Assembly (NCBI GenBank): GCA_012934845.2
Contig: WNNJ02000145.1
Span: 1 to 64,000 of the forward strand
DNA: 64,000 nucleotides
DNA from: Pomphorhynchus laevis
Lineage: Eukaryota > Acanthocephala > Palaeacanthocephala > Echinorhynchida > Pomphorhynchidae
Direction: 5' to 3'
In this document: positions 50,341 to 60,174 of the stretch, one piece after another
How the letters are laid out: every line of letters begins with the position of its first letter
Position numbering within the stretch: position 1 is the stretch's first letter
Made by a program: the position numbers and the translations under genes
Notes under the pieces: model-generated
Told to the model about the DNA's origin: nothing
The model's database searches: none
Seen by the model: the letters and a program-made list of their open reading frames with translations, nothing else

Positions 50341-50499
50341 GCATTTGATTTTGCTCTCTTCTTTGAAGATTTAGCAACAGAAAGAGAGATTATGGAAGGA
50401 CTAGAAATGTATTTGCCATACTGTAAATTAGTAATTCAATCGATCTAGTTGTTTCTTGCTCAAGTGTTCTAAAGAAGTTGAAAATTTCGTCCATATTAG
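50341..50499. other. Short spacer, nothing recognised
   Basis: A junction of about 160 bp between two LINE fragments. Confidence 0.4.
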
Positions 50500-51750
50500 G
50501 TCGAGATGAGTTACAACGACTTACTCATTTCTCGAGACAAGGCTCTATATAGTGTTCTCATCTCCCTCGACCTCTCCTCCGCATTCGACATTGTCGACCA
50601 CTCAGTCCTCCTTTCTCGCCTTCGTTATGATTACGGCTTTTCTTCCTCCTCCGTAGCATGGTTCGCCTCATATCTATCCTAGAGTTCCTTTCGCGTCTGT
50701 TCTAATTCATCATTCTCCCCTCCCATCCCTATTTTTTGCGGGTTCCCACAAGGTTCAGTTATAGATCCCCTGCTTTTCTCTCTTCTGCTTGGCGATCTCT
50801 ATCCGTTTATCAAACCTTACTCCTTTAAAGTCATGCAATACGCTGATGACATTCTAATCTATGCTCATGCACCCGCACATCGCATACACGATATCGGAAT
50901 TTCTGCCTCCAACTGTATTTCTTCTATCTACAAACGTCTCTCCAATCTCCATCTCGTTATAAACCCCGAAAAGTCCAAAATAATGTGGATCCTCCTCCGT
51001 AAACCAAACATATCTCATCCCACTGTATATTTTGCCTCATCGATTATCCCCATAGTCCACAATCTCACTTTCTTAGGCTTCCATTTCGATGATGACCTTT
51101 CCCTTAAACCCTTCGTCCGTGACAAGGTCCGCTCATCTAGCTTAATTCTCCGTGACATCCGCCGTATCCGCCCCCTTATCGACTTCCGTTCTTGTATGTC
51201 TCTTCTTTCATCGCTTCTTTTCCCTAAAATCGATTACTATCTTAGCCTTTTCGCCAATTCTCCAAAATCCATCATCCTACCCTTACAACGAATAATCAAC
51301 ACCGCCGTTCGAGTGCTCTTTCGTCTCCGTCGCTTCGACCACACATCCACATATTTTGCCCAACTCTCCTGGCCCACCATCGACATTTGCATCAAACTCT
51401 GCCTTCTTCTCGTTACCTTTCGACTCATCGCTGTCAGCTCCCCATCGTTCATCAACCTTCCTTTCTTAGACGATACTCGCCCCACCTCGCTATCGCTTCG
51501 TTCCTGTCATACCCTCTTACTCCACGTTCCTAATTACTCCAACAACTACGGTCTCCGATCCTTCCTTGTCGCTGCCTCACTCGCCTGGAATCAACTCCCT
51601 CTCGACGTCCGCCGCGCCCCCTCCTTTATCACATTCAAACACCTCCTCCGTAAACATCTTCTCGACACATGATTTACATTTTTGTTTTGTTGTGGTCATG
51701 TAAGCGTGCACTGGCACGCATTTGCCACGTTAAAATAAATCTTTTTTTTA
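50500..51750 (+). mobile_element. L2/CR1-like LINE, 5'-truncated RT copy
   Basis: The RT begins just before motif A (VLISLDLSSAFDIVDHSVLL), then motif B (a changed form of SGVPQGSVLGP), motif C (MQYADDILIYAH at 50833) and an open stretch of 279 codons to a stop at 51672. The C-terminus includes LGFHFDDDLSLKPFV, RRFDHTSTYFAQLSW and FKHLLRKHLLDT. A 3' UTR of about 75 bp follows, with a GCGTGC/GCACGC hairpin and AAATAAAT. It is the same family as 55215-59352, and its C-terminal part is better kept. Confidence 0.85.
51704..51719 (+). promoter_or_regulatory. LINE 3'-UTR hairpin, copy 1
   Basis: GCGTGC-ACTG-GCACGC followed by ATTTGCCAC. The same hairpin with compensating changes is found in the copy at 55269-55285. 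It is probably the RNA structure recognised by the element's RT. Confidence 0.65.
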
Positions 51751-51759
51751 AATAAAATT

Positions 51760-53105
51760 AAATCGTTTGAAAGTCAATTAATTACATAGTGTCTTTTGGA
51801 TTTTTACTGCCGGGTCAACGTCGGAAATACTATTCCACTTTTGAATATCAGGTCGACGGAGACATCTAATTCAGGTTCGATTAAATCTATTTCTCTTCAA
51901 TATCCAAAAATGACCGCGTAATGAAGACTGATCCCTTAGTTCTAAAATATCCATAAGAGGGATATTGCAATCATGAAAAATATTCCATACTAAACACAGA
52001 TCAATCCTTATGAGTCAATTATGAATTGAGGGTACATTCAGTGTCTTTAACCGATTTTCAACGAAAAATGACTAACAGAGGGAACCAACTTAGTTAAATT
52101 TCTATATGCACATTCAAAACTATTACGTTCACCAAGATTATTTGGATACGTGGAAACAGAAACGTATAACAGCGAATTCTTAATTAACACGTCCACGAGC
52201 AGTTTAAAACTGGTTGAATCTAAGTTACCAAATGAGTGGCGGAGTACGCCCACCATGCGACGCACTTTAAAACACATGTACTCAGTACGTTTACTAGTTG
52301 ATAAATTGGCGCATACCCATACTCCAAGATCTTTTTGGGCTGATACGATCTCTATTTGTGAGTTTTCATAATAATATATGCGGTCGTATTGTCTTCTATG
52401 AGTTATAGTCATCGCTCCACACTTTAATGGGTTTATCTTTAAGCGATTATGGATATACCATCTTTTAATCGTGCTGATATCAGATTGAATTGCCTGTACA
52501 TCGCTAGGTGTGTTAATAGGCTTCAAAATTTTTAAATCATAAGCATAGAGCAATGACCTTGGTGTAAGACATCTAATTAGATCATTGATATAAATGCTAA
52601 AAAAGACAGGGGCAAGAACAGTAACTTGTGCGACACCAATTAGTTGAGGATGCTTGTTAGAAAAAGAATTACCAATCCTAACTGAAAAAAGGCGACTTTT
52701 TAAAAACTGTTGTATCCAACGAATAATGCGATGATCAAGGTTTATCATTGAAAGCTTCGACATTAATAACTAGTGATTAACATAATCGAATACTTTCGAA
52801 AAATGAAAAGCACTACGTCGACAGAAACTTTCTGATCGATACAATCAATCTATTACTCCATCGCGAAAACCAAATTAGTTGTTGTAGAGCAAACATGACG
52901 AAAGCCGTGTTGAGCCGGATTAAGAATTATATTTGTTTCAAGATGTAAGATTATCCTAATATACAACAGTCCTTCTAACAATCATCAGCATACACAAGTA
53001 AGACTTATGGGCCTATAGTTGGTAACTAAAGATTTACCACCCTTTTTAAATACTGGACAAATAACCGAGTTGACCCAATCAAGTGGAAGTTTTCCGTAAA
53101 CGACA
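51760..53105 (-). mobile_element. CR1/Jockey-like LINE RT, different family
   Basis: On the minus strand LPLDWVNSVICPVFKKGGK, TNYRPISLT and QHGFRHVCSTTTNLV precede an open stretch of about 238 codons (52763-52047) with FFSIYINDLIRCL, LLYAYDLKIL in place of the usual YADD motif C, and QKDLGVWVCANL. The C-terminal region (LCLVWNIFHD..IPLMDILELR) goes on to about 51775. The altered catalytic aspartate and several stops mark it as dead. The family differs from both LINE-A/B and the L2-like element. Confidence 0.75.
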
Positions 53106-55210
53106 TTGAGTATCTTGAGAACAAGATACTCAAGGAGTTTAGAGAGGGTTGGGAGAAGTGAGATAGGGCATTACGAAGATGGTAGTGAGGGGTCGAGAGA
53201 TCGCATTTTGAGGAAAGGGCGAACAGTTGCGCATTTTCAGTTGGAAGGAAATGTGCGGCTATGGATAGACAAGTTGAATAATATGGTTAGGAAGGGTGAG
53301 ATATATTAGCAGATATTTTTAAGCAAGTGAATGGGAATTGGGTCAGAAGGAGAGGTTTTATTAGGTAATGACAGAAGAACCGAAGAATCTTTATCAGACG
53401 AAACGGGAAGAAGATGGAATAGTTATGAGAGGGAAGTATTTAAAAAGGAGAAAGGATACAAGGGGCATATGGGTAGAAAGGAAAGTAAATTATATAGCTT
53501 AGATTGTAGATAACAAGAAAATTCATCAGGATTTAGCTTACAAGGGGTAGATGATCGTGAATGAATTGAGTTTAAGATTTTCCAATGAGATTTAGAGTTG
53601 GAAGATGACTCAAGTTGATTTCACCAAAAGAGAGTACGTTTAGTACGTATAAGAATGAGGTGGGACGGTGAATAGAATGATATGAACCACGGAGTTTTGG
53701 AGTGAGTGAGTTTAAAGAACGTTTAAGAAAACGATTAAACAGACGAAAAGAGTGGCGGAGTCGACGCTTAGAAAGACAACAGTAGGAATCGAACAAGGGA
53801 ACATGGTACAAGCTGAAAACGTCGGGGTCGAATAGGCAGAAGGTGATTGAGGATAGTCATAAGTTCAGAATAAAACAGAATGGAGAGATCATCGGGAGGA
53901 AGATAGTTAAGTGGAAGTGAACAGAGTGAAGAGTTGAATAAGGTTGAACAGAGAATAGGAATATTGAGAAGATTTCAGTGTCGACTTGAGGTAGCTATTG
54001 TTCGAGGCGGAGAAGGAGAACAGGGATGAAGACGAGTAAGAGTAAGAGTCACAAGGTAATGATCGGACAAACTAGGATCAGTAATTGATAAGTAGGTATA
54101 TTCATTGAAGCAGTTGGGAACATTAATGATGTCGAGAGCACCACCGAGAATATGAGTGGAACTTGTTGAAAGTAATTTATGGTTAAATCTGAAAAAAAAG
54201 ATTAGTTAGAGTGATTGAGTCAGAGTTAGCTGCACGATCAAGACGAATGAAAAGTCACCGAGAACAAAAGGAATAAGACAATAAACAGTGATAAAGAAGA
54301 TTTGCAATACCATTTAAGAACATATGTGAGATGGCGGCTTTGCCTGGACGGTATATCATCACAAGTTCCATAGGGAAAAGAGTAGATAATCTGCATATGA
54401 ATAATTCGAACGAAGTGTAACGGATGTTAGCGTTAATTTTATCCTGAGACGTTGGGTGACGAGCAATGGCAACAATACCGCTATGGTTTGAAGCAGTAGA
54501 TGTGGGAGAGACAATTAGACGAGCTGATTCAACTAGAGAACAACCAGAACGACATAGACGACGAATATCAATATCGTCAGAGTCTGAGTGCAAGAATTCG
54601 GTAATGCAGAGAATATTGATAGATAATTGATCGAAGATATTGAAGAGCAGATCAGTTTTATGAAGATTTGAGCGAGTGTTGAAAAGACTAAGACGAAAAG
54701 TATGCTCAGGAGTGAGATCGACTTGCAAAGAAGACCGTAGATAGAGACGGGACGCCATCGATTTTTAATCTCGTGTATAAAACATAAAAATTTCCGTTGA
54801 TTTGACGGATTGGTATTTTTAGGAGTGGATGGCTAAGATGATTGGAATCAGTGGATTTTTGACAGAAGGATATAAATTATTGAGAAGTGATACGAGGGAG
54901 GTAGAGTAAGGAGTACATGAAGCGAAGAAAGAAGTATGAGATGCATTTAACTAGGGGAAGAATAGGAAATAGAAGATACGAGATGAAAACCTTTACCGTT
55001 TGCACTGTTAGAATGATGAAGACGAATGAAAGTTTTATATGTACGATATGAACAGCTTTACGGTTTGCATTGTTTGGATGATGAATATGAATGGAAGTTT
55101 TATCCTTAGTTGAACGATGAGCGTGTGAGAGAAGGTTCAAGAATGGGATAATACGATGCGAATTCAGGTGTTGATGCGAGGAAAACGTCAAACGTCTAAT
55201 GTGAGACAGA
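53106..55210 (-). mobile_element. L2/CR1-like LINE copy beta: ORF1 end to RT start
   Basis: From 55210 downward it has ORF1 remnants, then a well-kept endonuclease start (54758-54255: FNTRSNLHKTDLLFNIFDQL, ILCITEFLHSDSDD, GIVAIARHPTS) and the linker (VPLFDSYCCLSKRRLRHSF, about 53800). It ends near 53106 in the RT fingers (LLERL-type). It is the same family as copy alpha, which lies directly upstream in the same orientation. Broken at both ends, with many frame changes. Confidence 0.8.
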
Positions 55211-55214
55211 AGTG

Positions 55215-55966
55215 GATGTGCAGGATAATAATAATAATGATAATACAAATTTATTTAGTGTGGCAAATGCGTACAAGCTGTACGCTTACAAGTCCACAAA
55301 CAAAAATGAGAAAGTCAAGCAGATAAATTGTTAAAATGGGATCGGATTTGTCGTTTGAAGCACTGCAGGGAAGTTGATTGGCGTATATGTATGGGCAGAT
55401 GATTCCACGATAGAGGAGCAGCCACCAGGAAGGAGCGGAGTCCAAAGGAGGTAGAGTAGTTTGGGACATGTAAAAGAAGGGAATTACAGGAACGCAAGGA
55501 ACAGTAAAACAGGACGAGAATTATCAAGAAAAGGAAGGTTGAGAAATGAAGGGGTATGAAAAGTTACAAGGCGGAAAGCAACGATAAGAAGACGAATTTG
55601 AACACGACAATAAATTGTAGGCAAATCGAGAGAAGCAAGATGGTAGGATGTATGATCAAAACGACGAAGACGGAGGAGAATTCGGACAGCTGCGTTGACG
55701 ATGCGTTGTAGAGGAAGAAGAGTAGATTTAGGTGAGTTGGAAAATAGACTAAGACAATAATCGAGTTTAGAAAAAAGGGGAGATGATATGAGAGTCATAC
55801 AAGAAGGGAAATCGATCAATCTACGAACTTGACGGAGGTTGCGGAGTATCAAGGTAGATGAGCGTACTTTTTCTCTAACGAAAGGTTTAAGTGAAAGTCG
55901 GTTGTCGAAATGGAAGCCTAGGAAAACGAGATTATCAACAATAGGAAGAATTGTAGAATTTAATGA
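55215..55966 (-). pseudogene. LINE copy alpha ORF2 C-terminal remainder and 3' UTR
   Basis: ILRNLRQVRRLIDF, RRFDHTSYHLASLDLPT and, in the next frame, SLRSCNSLLLHVPNYS to FKRQIRSHFNNLSA match the C-terminal region of the copy at 50833-51672. At least two frame breaks separate it from the 784-codon frame. Confidence 0.8.
55269..55285 (-). promoter_or_regulatory. LINE 3'-UTR hairpin, copy 2
   Basis: GCGTAC-5 nt-GTACGC followed (minus strand) by ATTTGCCACACTAAATAAAT. It covaries with the hairpin at 51704-51719: the G-C at the fifth stem position has become A-T. Confidence 0.65.
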
Positions 55967-58321
55967 TTAGGAAGGAGGTTCTACGCCGAAGATTCGAGGT
56001 AGGATCCACATAATTTTGGATTTATCAGGATTCAGAGAAAGGCAAAGGGAAGAAAGATGATAAGAAACTGAGACAAGACAGTCCGAAGCGGAAACACTAA
56101 GATCGTGAATACGATAAACAGATGCATGAGCATAGATGAGAATGTCATCAGCATATTGCATAACATGGAAGTTAAATTTATGAGAAATCGAAGACAAATC
56201 ACCAAGAAGAAGAGAGAAAAGTATAGGGCCTAATACGGAGCCTTGTGGAACACCGGACGGAATGGAAGAAGGATGGGAGAGAGAAGAGTTAGAATATACG
56301 CGAAATGTACGGTTTGATAGATATGAAGAAAACCATGACACAGTGGGTAAAGAGAAGCCATAATCATGACGAAGGCGATGGAGAAGAATCGAGTGATCGA
56401 CGATGTCAAAAGCAGACGATAGATCAAGAGAAACTATGACACTACATAATTTATGATCGCGCGATATGAGTAAGTCGTTATAAACTTTAAGATATGCAAT
56501 TTCGGTAGAGTAATTAGAGCGAAAAGCGGCTTGGAAGGAAGGAAATAAGTTAGAGGAATAGAGATATGTATTAACTTGCTTAAGAACGAGACGCTCAAGG
56601 AGTTTAGAGAGGGTTGGGAGAAGTGAAATAGGACGGTACGAAGATGGTAGTGAGGAGTCGAGAGATTGCTTTTTGATGAGAGGACGAACAGTGGCGCATT
56701 TCCAGATAGAAGGAAATGTACGGCTACGGATGGACGAGTTGAACAATGTGGTTAGGAAGGGTATGATAAAAGTGCAGATATTTTTAAGCAAGTGAGTGGG
56801 AATTGGGTCAGAAGGAGAGGTTTTATTAGGTAATGACAGCAGAACCGAAGAAACTTCATCAGACGAAACGGGAAGAAGGTGGAATAGTTCTGGGAGGGAA
56901 GTATTTAAAGATAAGAGTGGGTACAAGGGGGCTATGGGTAGTAGGGAAAGTAAATTAGATAGCTTAGTTTGTAGATAAGAAGAAAATTCATCAGGATTTA
57001 TATTACAAGGGGTAGATGATCGTGAAAGAATTGAGTTTAAGATTTTCCAATGAGATTTAGTTTTGGAAGATGACTCGAGTTGATTTCGCCAAAAGAGAGT
57101 ACGTTTAGTACGTATAAGAATGAGATGTGAACGGCGTTGAGAAAAGTAGGAATCACGAAGATTTGGAGGGAGTGAGTTGGGTGAACGTTTAAGAAAGCGT
57201 TTATACATACGAAAAGAGTGACGGAGTCGACGCTTAGAAATACTACAGTCAGAATCGAACAAGGGAACATGGCGCAAGCGCTGGGAACGTCGAAGTCGAC
57301 TAGGCAGAAGGTTATTGAGGATCGACGTAAGTTCAGAATCAAACAGAATGCAGAGATCATCGGGAGAGAGATAGTTAAGAGGAAGTGAAAAGAGTGAAGA
57401 ATTGAGTAAGGCTGTGCAGATAATAGGGATATCGAGAAGCTTCCAGGGTCGACTTGGCGTAGATAATTGTAAAGGCGGAGAAGGAGGATGGGGACGAGTA
57501 AGAGTAAGAGTGACAAGGAAATGATCGGACAAACCAGGATCAGTAATTAAGAAGGAGGTATAGTCATTGAAGCAGTTAGGAACAGCAATGATGTCGAGAG
57601 CACCGCCGAGAATATGAGTTGGGCTTGTTGAAAGTAATTTATAGTTAAAATCAGAAAAAAGATTAGTTAACGTGATAGAGTCAGAGTCAGACGGGCGATC
57701 AAGACGAATGTTAAAGTCACTGAGAACAAAAGAAGGAGTATAAGACAATGAACAGTGAGACATTGGATCTGCAAGGTCGTTAAAGAATATACGTGATGGG
57801 GCAACTGAACCTGGACGGTATACAATCACAAGTTCCAGAGGGAAAGGCGTTGATAATCTGCATATGAGTAATTCGAACGAAGTGTAACGGATGTTAACGT
57901 TGATTTTACTTAAAGACATTGGGTGACGAGCAATGGCAACAATACCGCCATGGTTAGACGCAGTAGATGTATGAGATGTAATTTGACGAGCTGATTCAAC
58001 TAGAGAACAACCAGAGCGACATAGACGACGAATAGCAAGATCGTCGGAGTCAGTGTGCCAGGATTCGGTAATGCAGAGAATATCGATAGATAATTGATCG
58101 AAGATATCGAGAAGCATATCAGCTTTATGGAGAATGGAGCGAGTATTGAATAGACTAAGACGAAAATTATGCTTAGGAGCGAGATCGACTAGCGAAGAAG
58201 ACAAGGGGGAGAGATGGGTCGCCATCGAATATTTGGCCTTGTGTGAAGAACGTGAAATTTCCGTTGATTTTACGTATAGATAAGGATGACTCGCCGTTTG
58301 ATTCACGTCGATGTTTTTCAA
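55967..58321 (-). CDS. LINE copy alpha ORF2: endonuclease and RT
   Basis: 784 codons open from an ATG at 58321. Residues about 50-270 form the AP-like endonuclease: FNTRSILHKADMLLDIFDQL, ILCITESWHTDSDD, GIVAIARHP, LVIVYRPG, VLSDFNIRLD and the catalytic LSDHFLVTL. About 430-784 hold the RT: SYRPISLLPTLSKLLERLV, FQAAFRSNYSTEIA, motif A VIVSLDLSSAFDIVDHS, motif B SGVPQGSVLGPILF and motif C MQYADDILIYAH. A stop after WILPRIFGVEPPS ends the frame. The missing C-terminus continues in other frames (55852-55484 and 55527-55315), so the element is inactive but young-looking. Confidence 0.85.
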   Translation of the reverse strand: MKNIDVNQTASHPYLYVKSTEISRSSHKAKYSMATHLSPLSSSLVDLAPKHNFRLSLFNTRSILHKADMLLDIFDQLSIDILCITESWHTDSDDLAIRRLCRSGCSLVESARQITSHTSTASNHGGIVAIARHPMSLSKINVNIRYTSFELLICRLSTPFPLELVIVYRPGSVAPSRIFFNDLADPMSHCSLSYTPSFVLSDFNIRLDRPSDSDSITLTNLFSDFNYKLLSTSPTHILGGALDIIAVPNCFNDYTSFLITDPGLSDHFLVTLTLTRPHPPSPPLQLSTPSRPWKLLDIPIICTALLNSSLFSLPLNYLSPDDLCILFDSELTSILNNLLPSRLRRSQRLRHVPLFDSDCSISKRRLRHSFRMYKRFLKRSPNSLPPNLRDSYFSQRRSHLILIRTKRTLFWRNQLESSSKTKSHWKILNSILSRSSTPCNINPDEFSSYLQTKLSNLLSLLPIAPLYPLLSLNTSLPELFHLLPVSSDEVSSVLLSLPNKTSPSDPIPTHLLKNICTFIIPFLTTLFNSSIRSRTFPSIWKCATVRPLIKKQSLDSSLPSSYRPISLLPTLSKLLERLVLKQVNTYLYSSNLFPSFQAAFRSNYSTEIAYLKVYNDLLISRDHKLCSVIVSLDLSSAFDIVDHSILLHRLRHDYGFSLPTVSWFSSYLSNRTFRVYSNSSLSHPSSIPSGVPQGSVLGPILFSLLLGDLSSISHKFNFHVMQYADDILIYAHASVYRIHDLSVSASDCLVSVSYHLSSLCLSLNPDKSKIMWILPRIFGVEPPS

Positions 58322-59352
58322 TGCGAGCTAAATTGAGCTGGGCAATATAAGAAGGGGAGCGGTCAGGAAAGATACGGCAAGTAGATGAAGTATTAAGAAG
58401 TTTAAAACGTTGGAAGAGTACAGAAGAGGCATGTGAACTATGTCGGAAAACGATTTTTAAGAGTGGAGGACTGAGATGATTTGATTTAGTGGATTTGTTT
58501 AAACGGATAAAAGATACAGGATCGATATTATTGAAAAAGGATGGATTATCATCAGGAAGATCGATTGAGAGGATAGACCTGAAAGCAATTACATTATCAC
58601 CGAGGTGACATTGAGGAGAAGCAGATTCGGAAAGCTTTAAGTTTGATATGATTATACAGCGATCGCGCGAAGAAAAACGATTTCGTGGAAGTGGTGGACG
58701 GACAGAGCTGGTAGGAGTCGAGGCAGATGAGCAGATAGAAGTGGAAATGACAGGAGTGCTTGATAAAGAATTAATATTGGTTGGAGCAAGTGTGACAGGA
58801 GCGGGGTGTTGAATCGGTTGATCAGAGATGTGACTGGATATGATTTTAAATGAAGGATGTAAATTATTTGAAAGTGTTACGTGGGAGGTAGAGTAAGGAG
58901 AATTAAAATAGGTTGGGGCATGAGTGACAGGAATGGAGTGTTGAATCAGTTGATCGGAAATGTTACTGGAAATGATTTTGATGGAAGGGTGTAAATTATT
59001 GAGAGGTGATACAGGGGAGGTCGAGTAAGGAGTACGTGAGGAGATTAAAGAAGTTTGAGATTTATTTAGATTGGGGGAGGAATAGGAAAGAGGAGGTACG
59101 AGATGAAAAGCTTTACCGTTAGCATTGTTAGAATGAGAAAGATTAATGGAAGTTTGGTACGTAGTTGAACGAGGAGTGTGTGAGAGAGTAGGTTTAATAA
59201 TGGGATTATATGATGCGAAGTCAGGTGTTGATGCGAGGGAAACATCTAAAACAGCATTGGTTTGAGTGGTCGTGTGTGATACAGGAGTAGATGAGCAGGA
59301 TAACTGTAGCAGTCGTAGTGATGTACAAAAACCGCAAGTGAAATGAGTGAAA
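58173..59352 (-). CDS. LINE copy alpha ORF1 (5'-truncated)
   Basis: About 393 codons stay open from the junction to the stop at 58173. The protein starts with a cysteine cluster (FTHFTCGFCTSL), then a long serine/threonine/proline-rich region that contains a 44-aa tandem repeat (59000-58737). It ends with a folded part (RCIIISNLKLSES, PPLLKIVFRHSS, then IFPDRSPSYIAQLNLARIEKHRR and LSIRKINGNFTF). The last part resembles the C-terminal domain of ORF1p in L2/CR1-type LINEs, which follows an RRM and binds element RNA. It overlaps the start of ORF2 by about 149 nt in another frame. No ATG is left at the 5' end. Confidence 0.65.
58737..59000 (-). repeat. 132-bp tandem repeat inside LINE ORF1
   Basis: Two in-frame units of 44 codons (59000-58869 and 58868-58737), each starting NNLHPS.KIISS.ISDQ.IQH. 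A partial unit precedes them and a related stretch is found in copy beta near 54830-54890. Confidence 0.8.
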
Positions 59353-59870
59353 TAAGTTCCAATCTTATTTTAAATTCCGCCAAATCGCAGGTGGTTGTCT
59401 TTCATGGCACCCCTGCAACAAAGCAAAAGCTCAAGAGATTAGAACTCTCTGTCCTCTCCTCCATATTTACCCATGAATAACTCCCTGTCTTCACGAGTCG
59501 AGTAAAATACCTTGGGTTCACCGTTACGGTGAACTGTTCGTCGAAAGCCGACCTGGATAGACTAAAACGTATCTTGAAGAGAGCTAGGTGGGCCCTGAAA
59601 CGGGCCCAGCATCTGTCGTTAAATTGAAAAACCCAGGTACGCCTTTGGGGTACCTGGGCTATCTCGCGATTAGTCTTCTTTTCAAGAGGACGTCCCCCAG
59701 AGCAAAGGCTCAGGTTTCTTAAGCTCCTCGTCTCTCGTTTACCCGGCATCGTTTGCGCCGATTGGATTTATCGAAAGGCGGAGGTTGAAAGACCCTGTGT
59801 GGTTCAGTCGAAAGGCGGCGTGTTGGATCGGTCTGGTGCTCAGATCGCCCTGGACCTGATGCCATAGAAG
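59352..59870 (+). pseudogene. LINE RT C-terminal fragment, copy 3
   Basis: The last part of the LINE-A/B family ORF2 (LILNSAKSQVVVFHG onward to DLMP), matching 4437-4944. Truncated at the junction with LINE copy alpha. Confidence 0.8.
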
Positions 59871-60174
59871 ATAAAGTAGAAGAAAAAGAATAGTTGAAGA
59901 CCGAAGCTGTGCAGCCGTTTTTCTGACTATGTTGTGACTTGTCTGTTTTTTTCTTGCATGCTACTTATAGGTTATTGATGTATTTAATAAAATCGTTATT
60001 ATTAACCTGACGATTATAACAGTTAGTTACCGAAAATTTGCCGTTAGACCTTGATTAAATAAAGAATTGTTATGTGAAATCATTATAATAAAAATAACGA
60101 TCAAATTTTTTACTGATTTTTATAAACGTAGTTTATTTTCAAGTAAATATATTTTTATCACTCAAAAAATCGTT

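Larger units (their letters stand above)
55211..59352 (-). mobile_element. L2/CR1-like LINE copy alpha, nearly complete
   Basis: The longest element of the window, on the minus strand: ORF1 (59352-58173), ORF2 (58321 to 55315 with breaks in the last quarter), a short 3' UTR with a hairpin (55269-55285), AAATAAAT and a (TNA)n tail at about 55225-55245. The ORF1 start is missing at the junction with LINE-A/B sequence at 59352, so it is slightly 5'-truncated. Confidence 0.85.
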
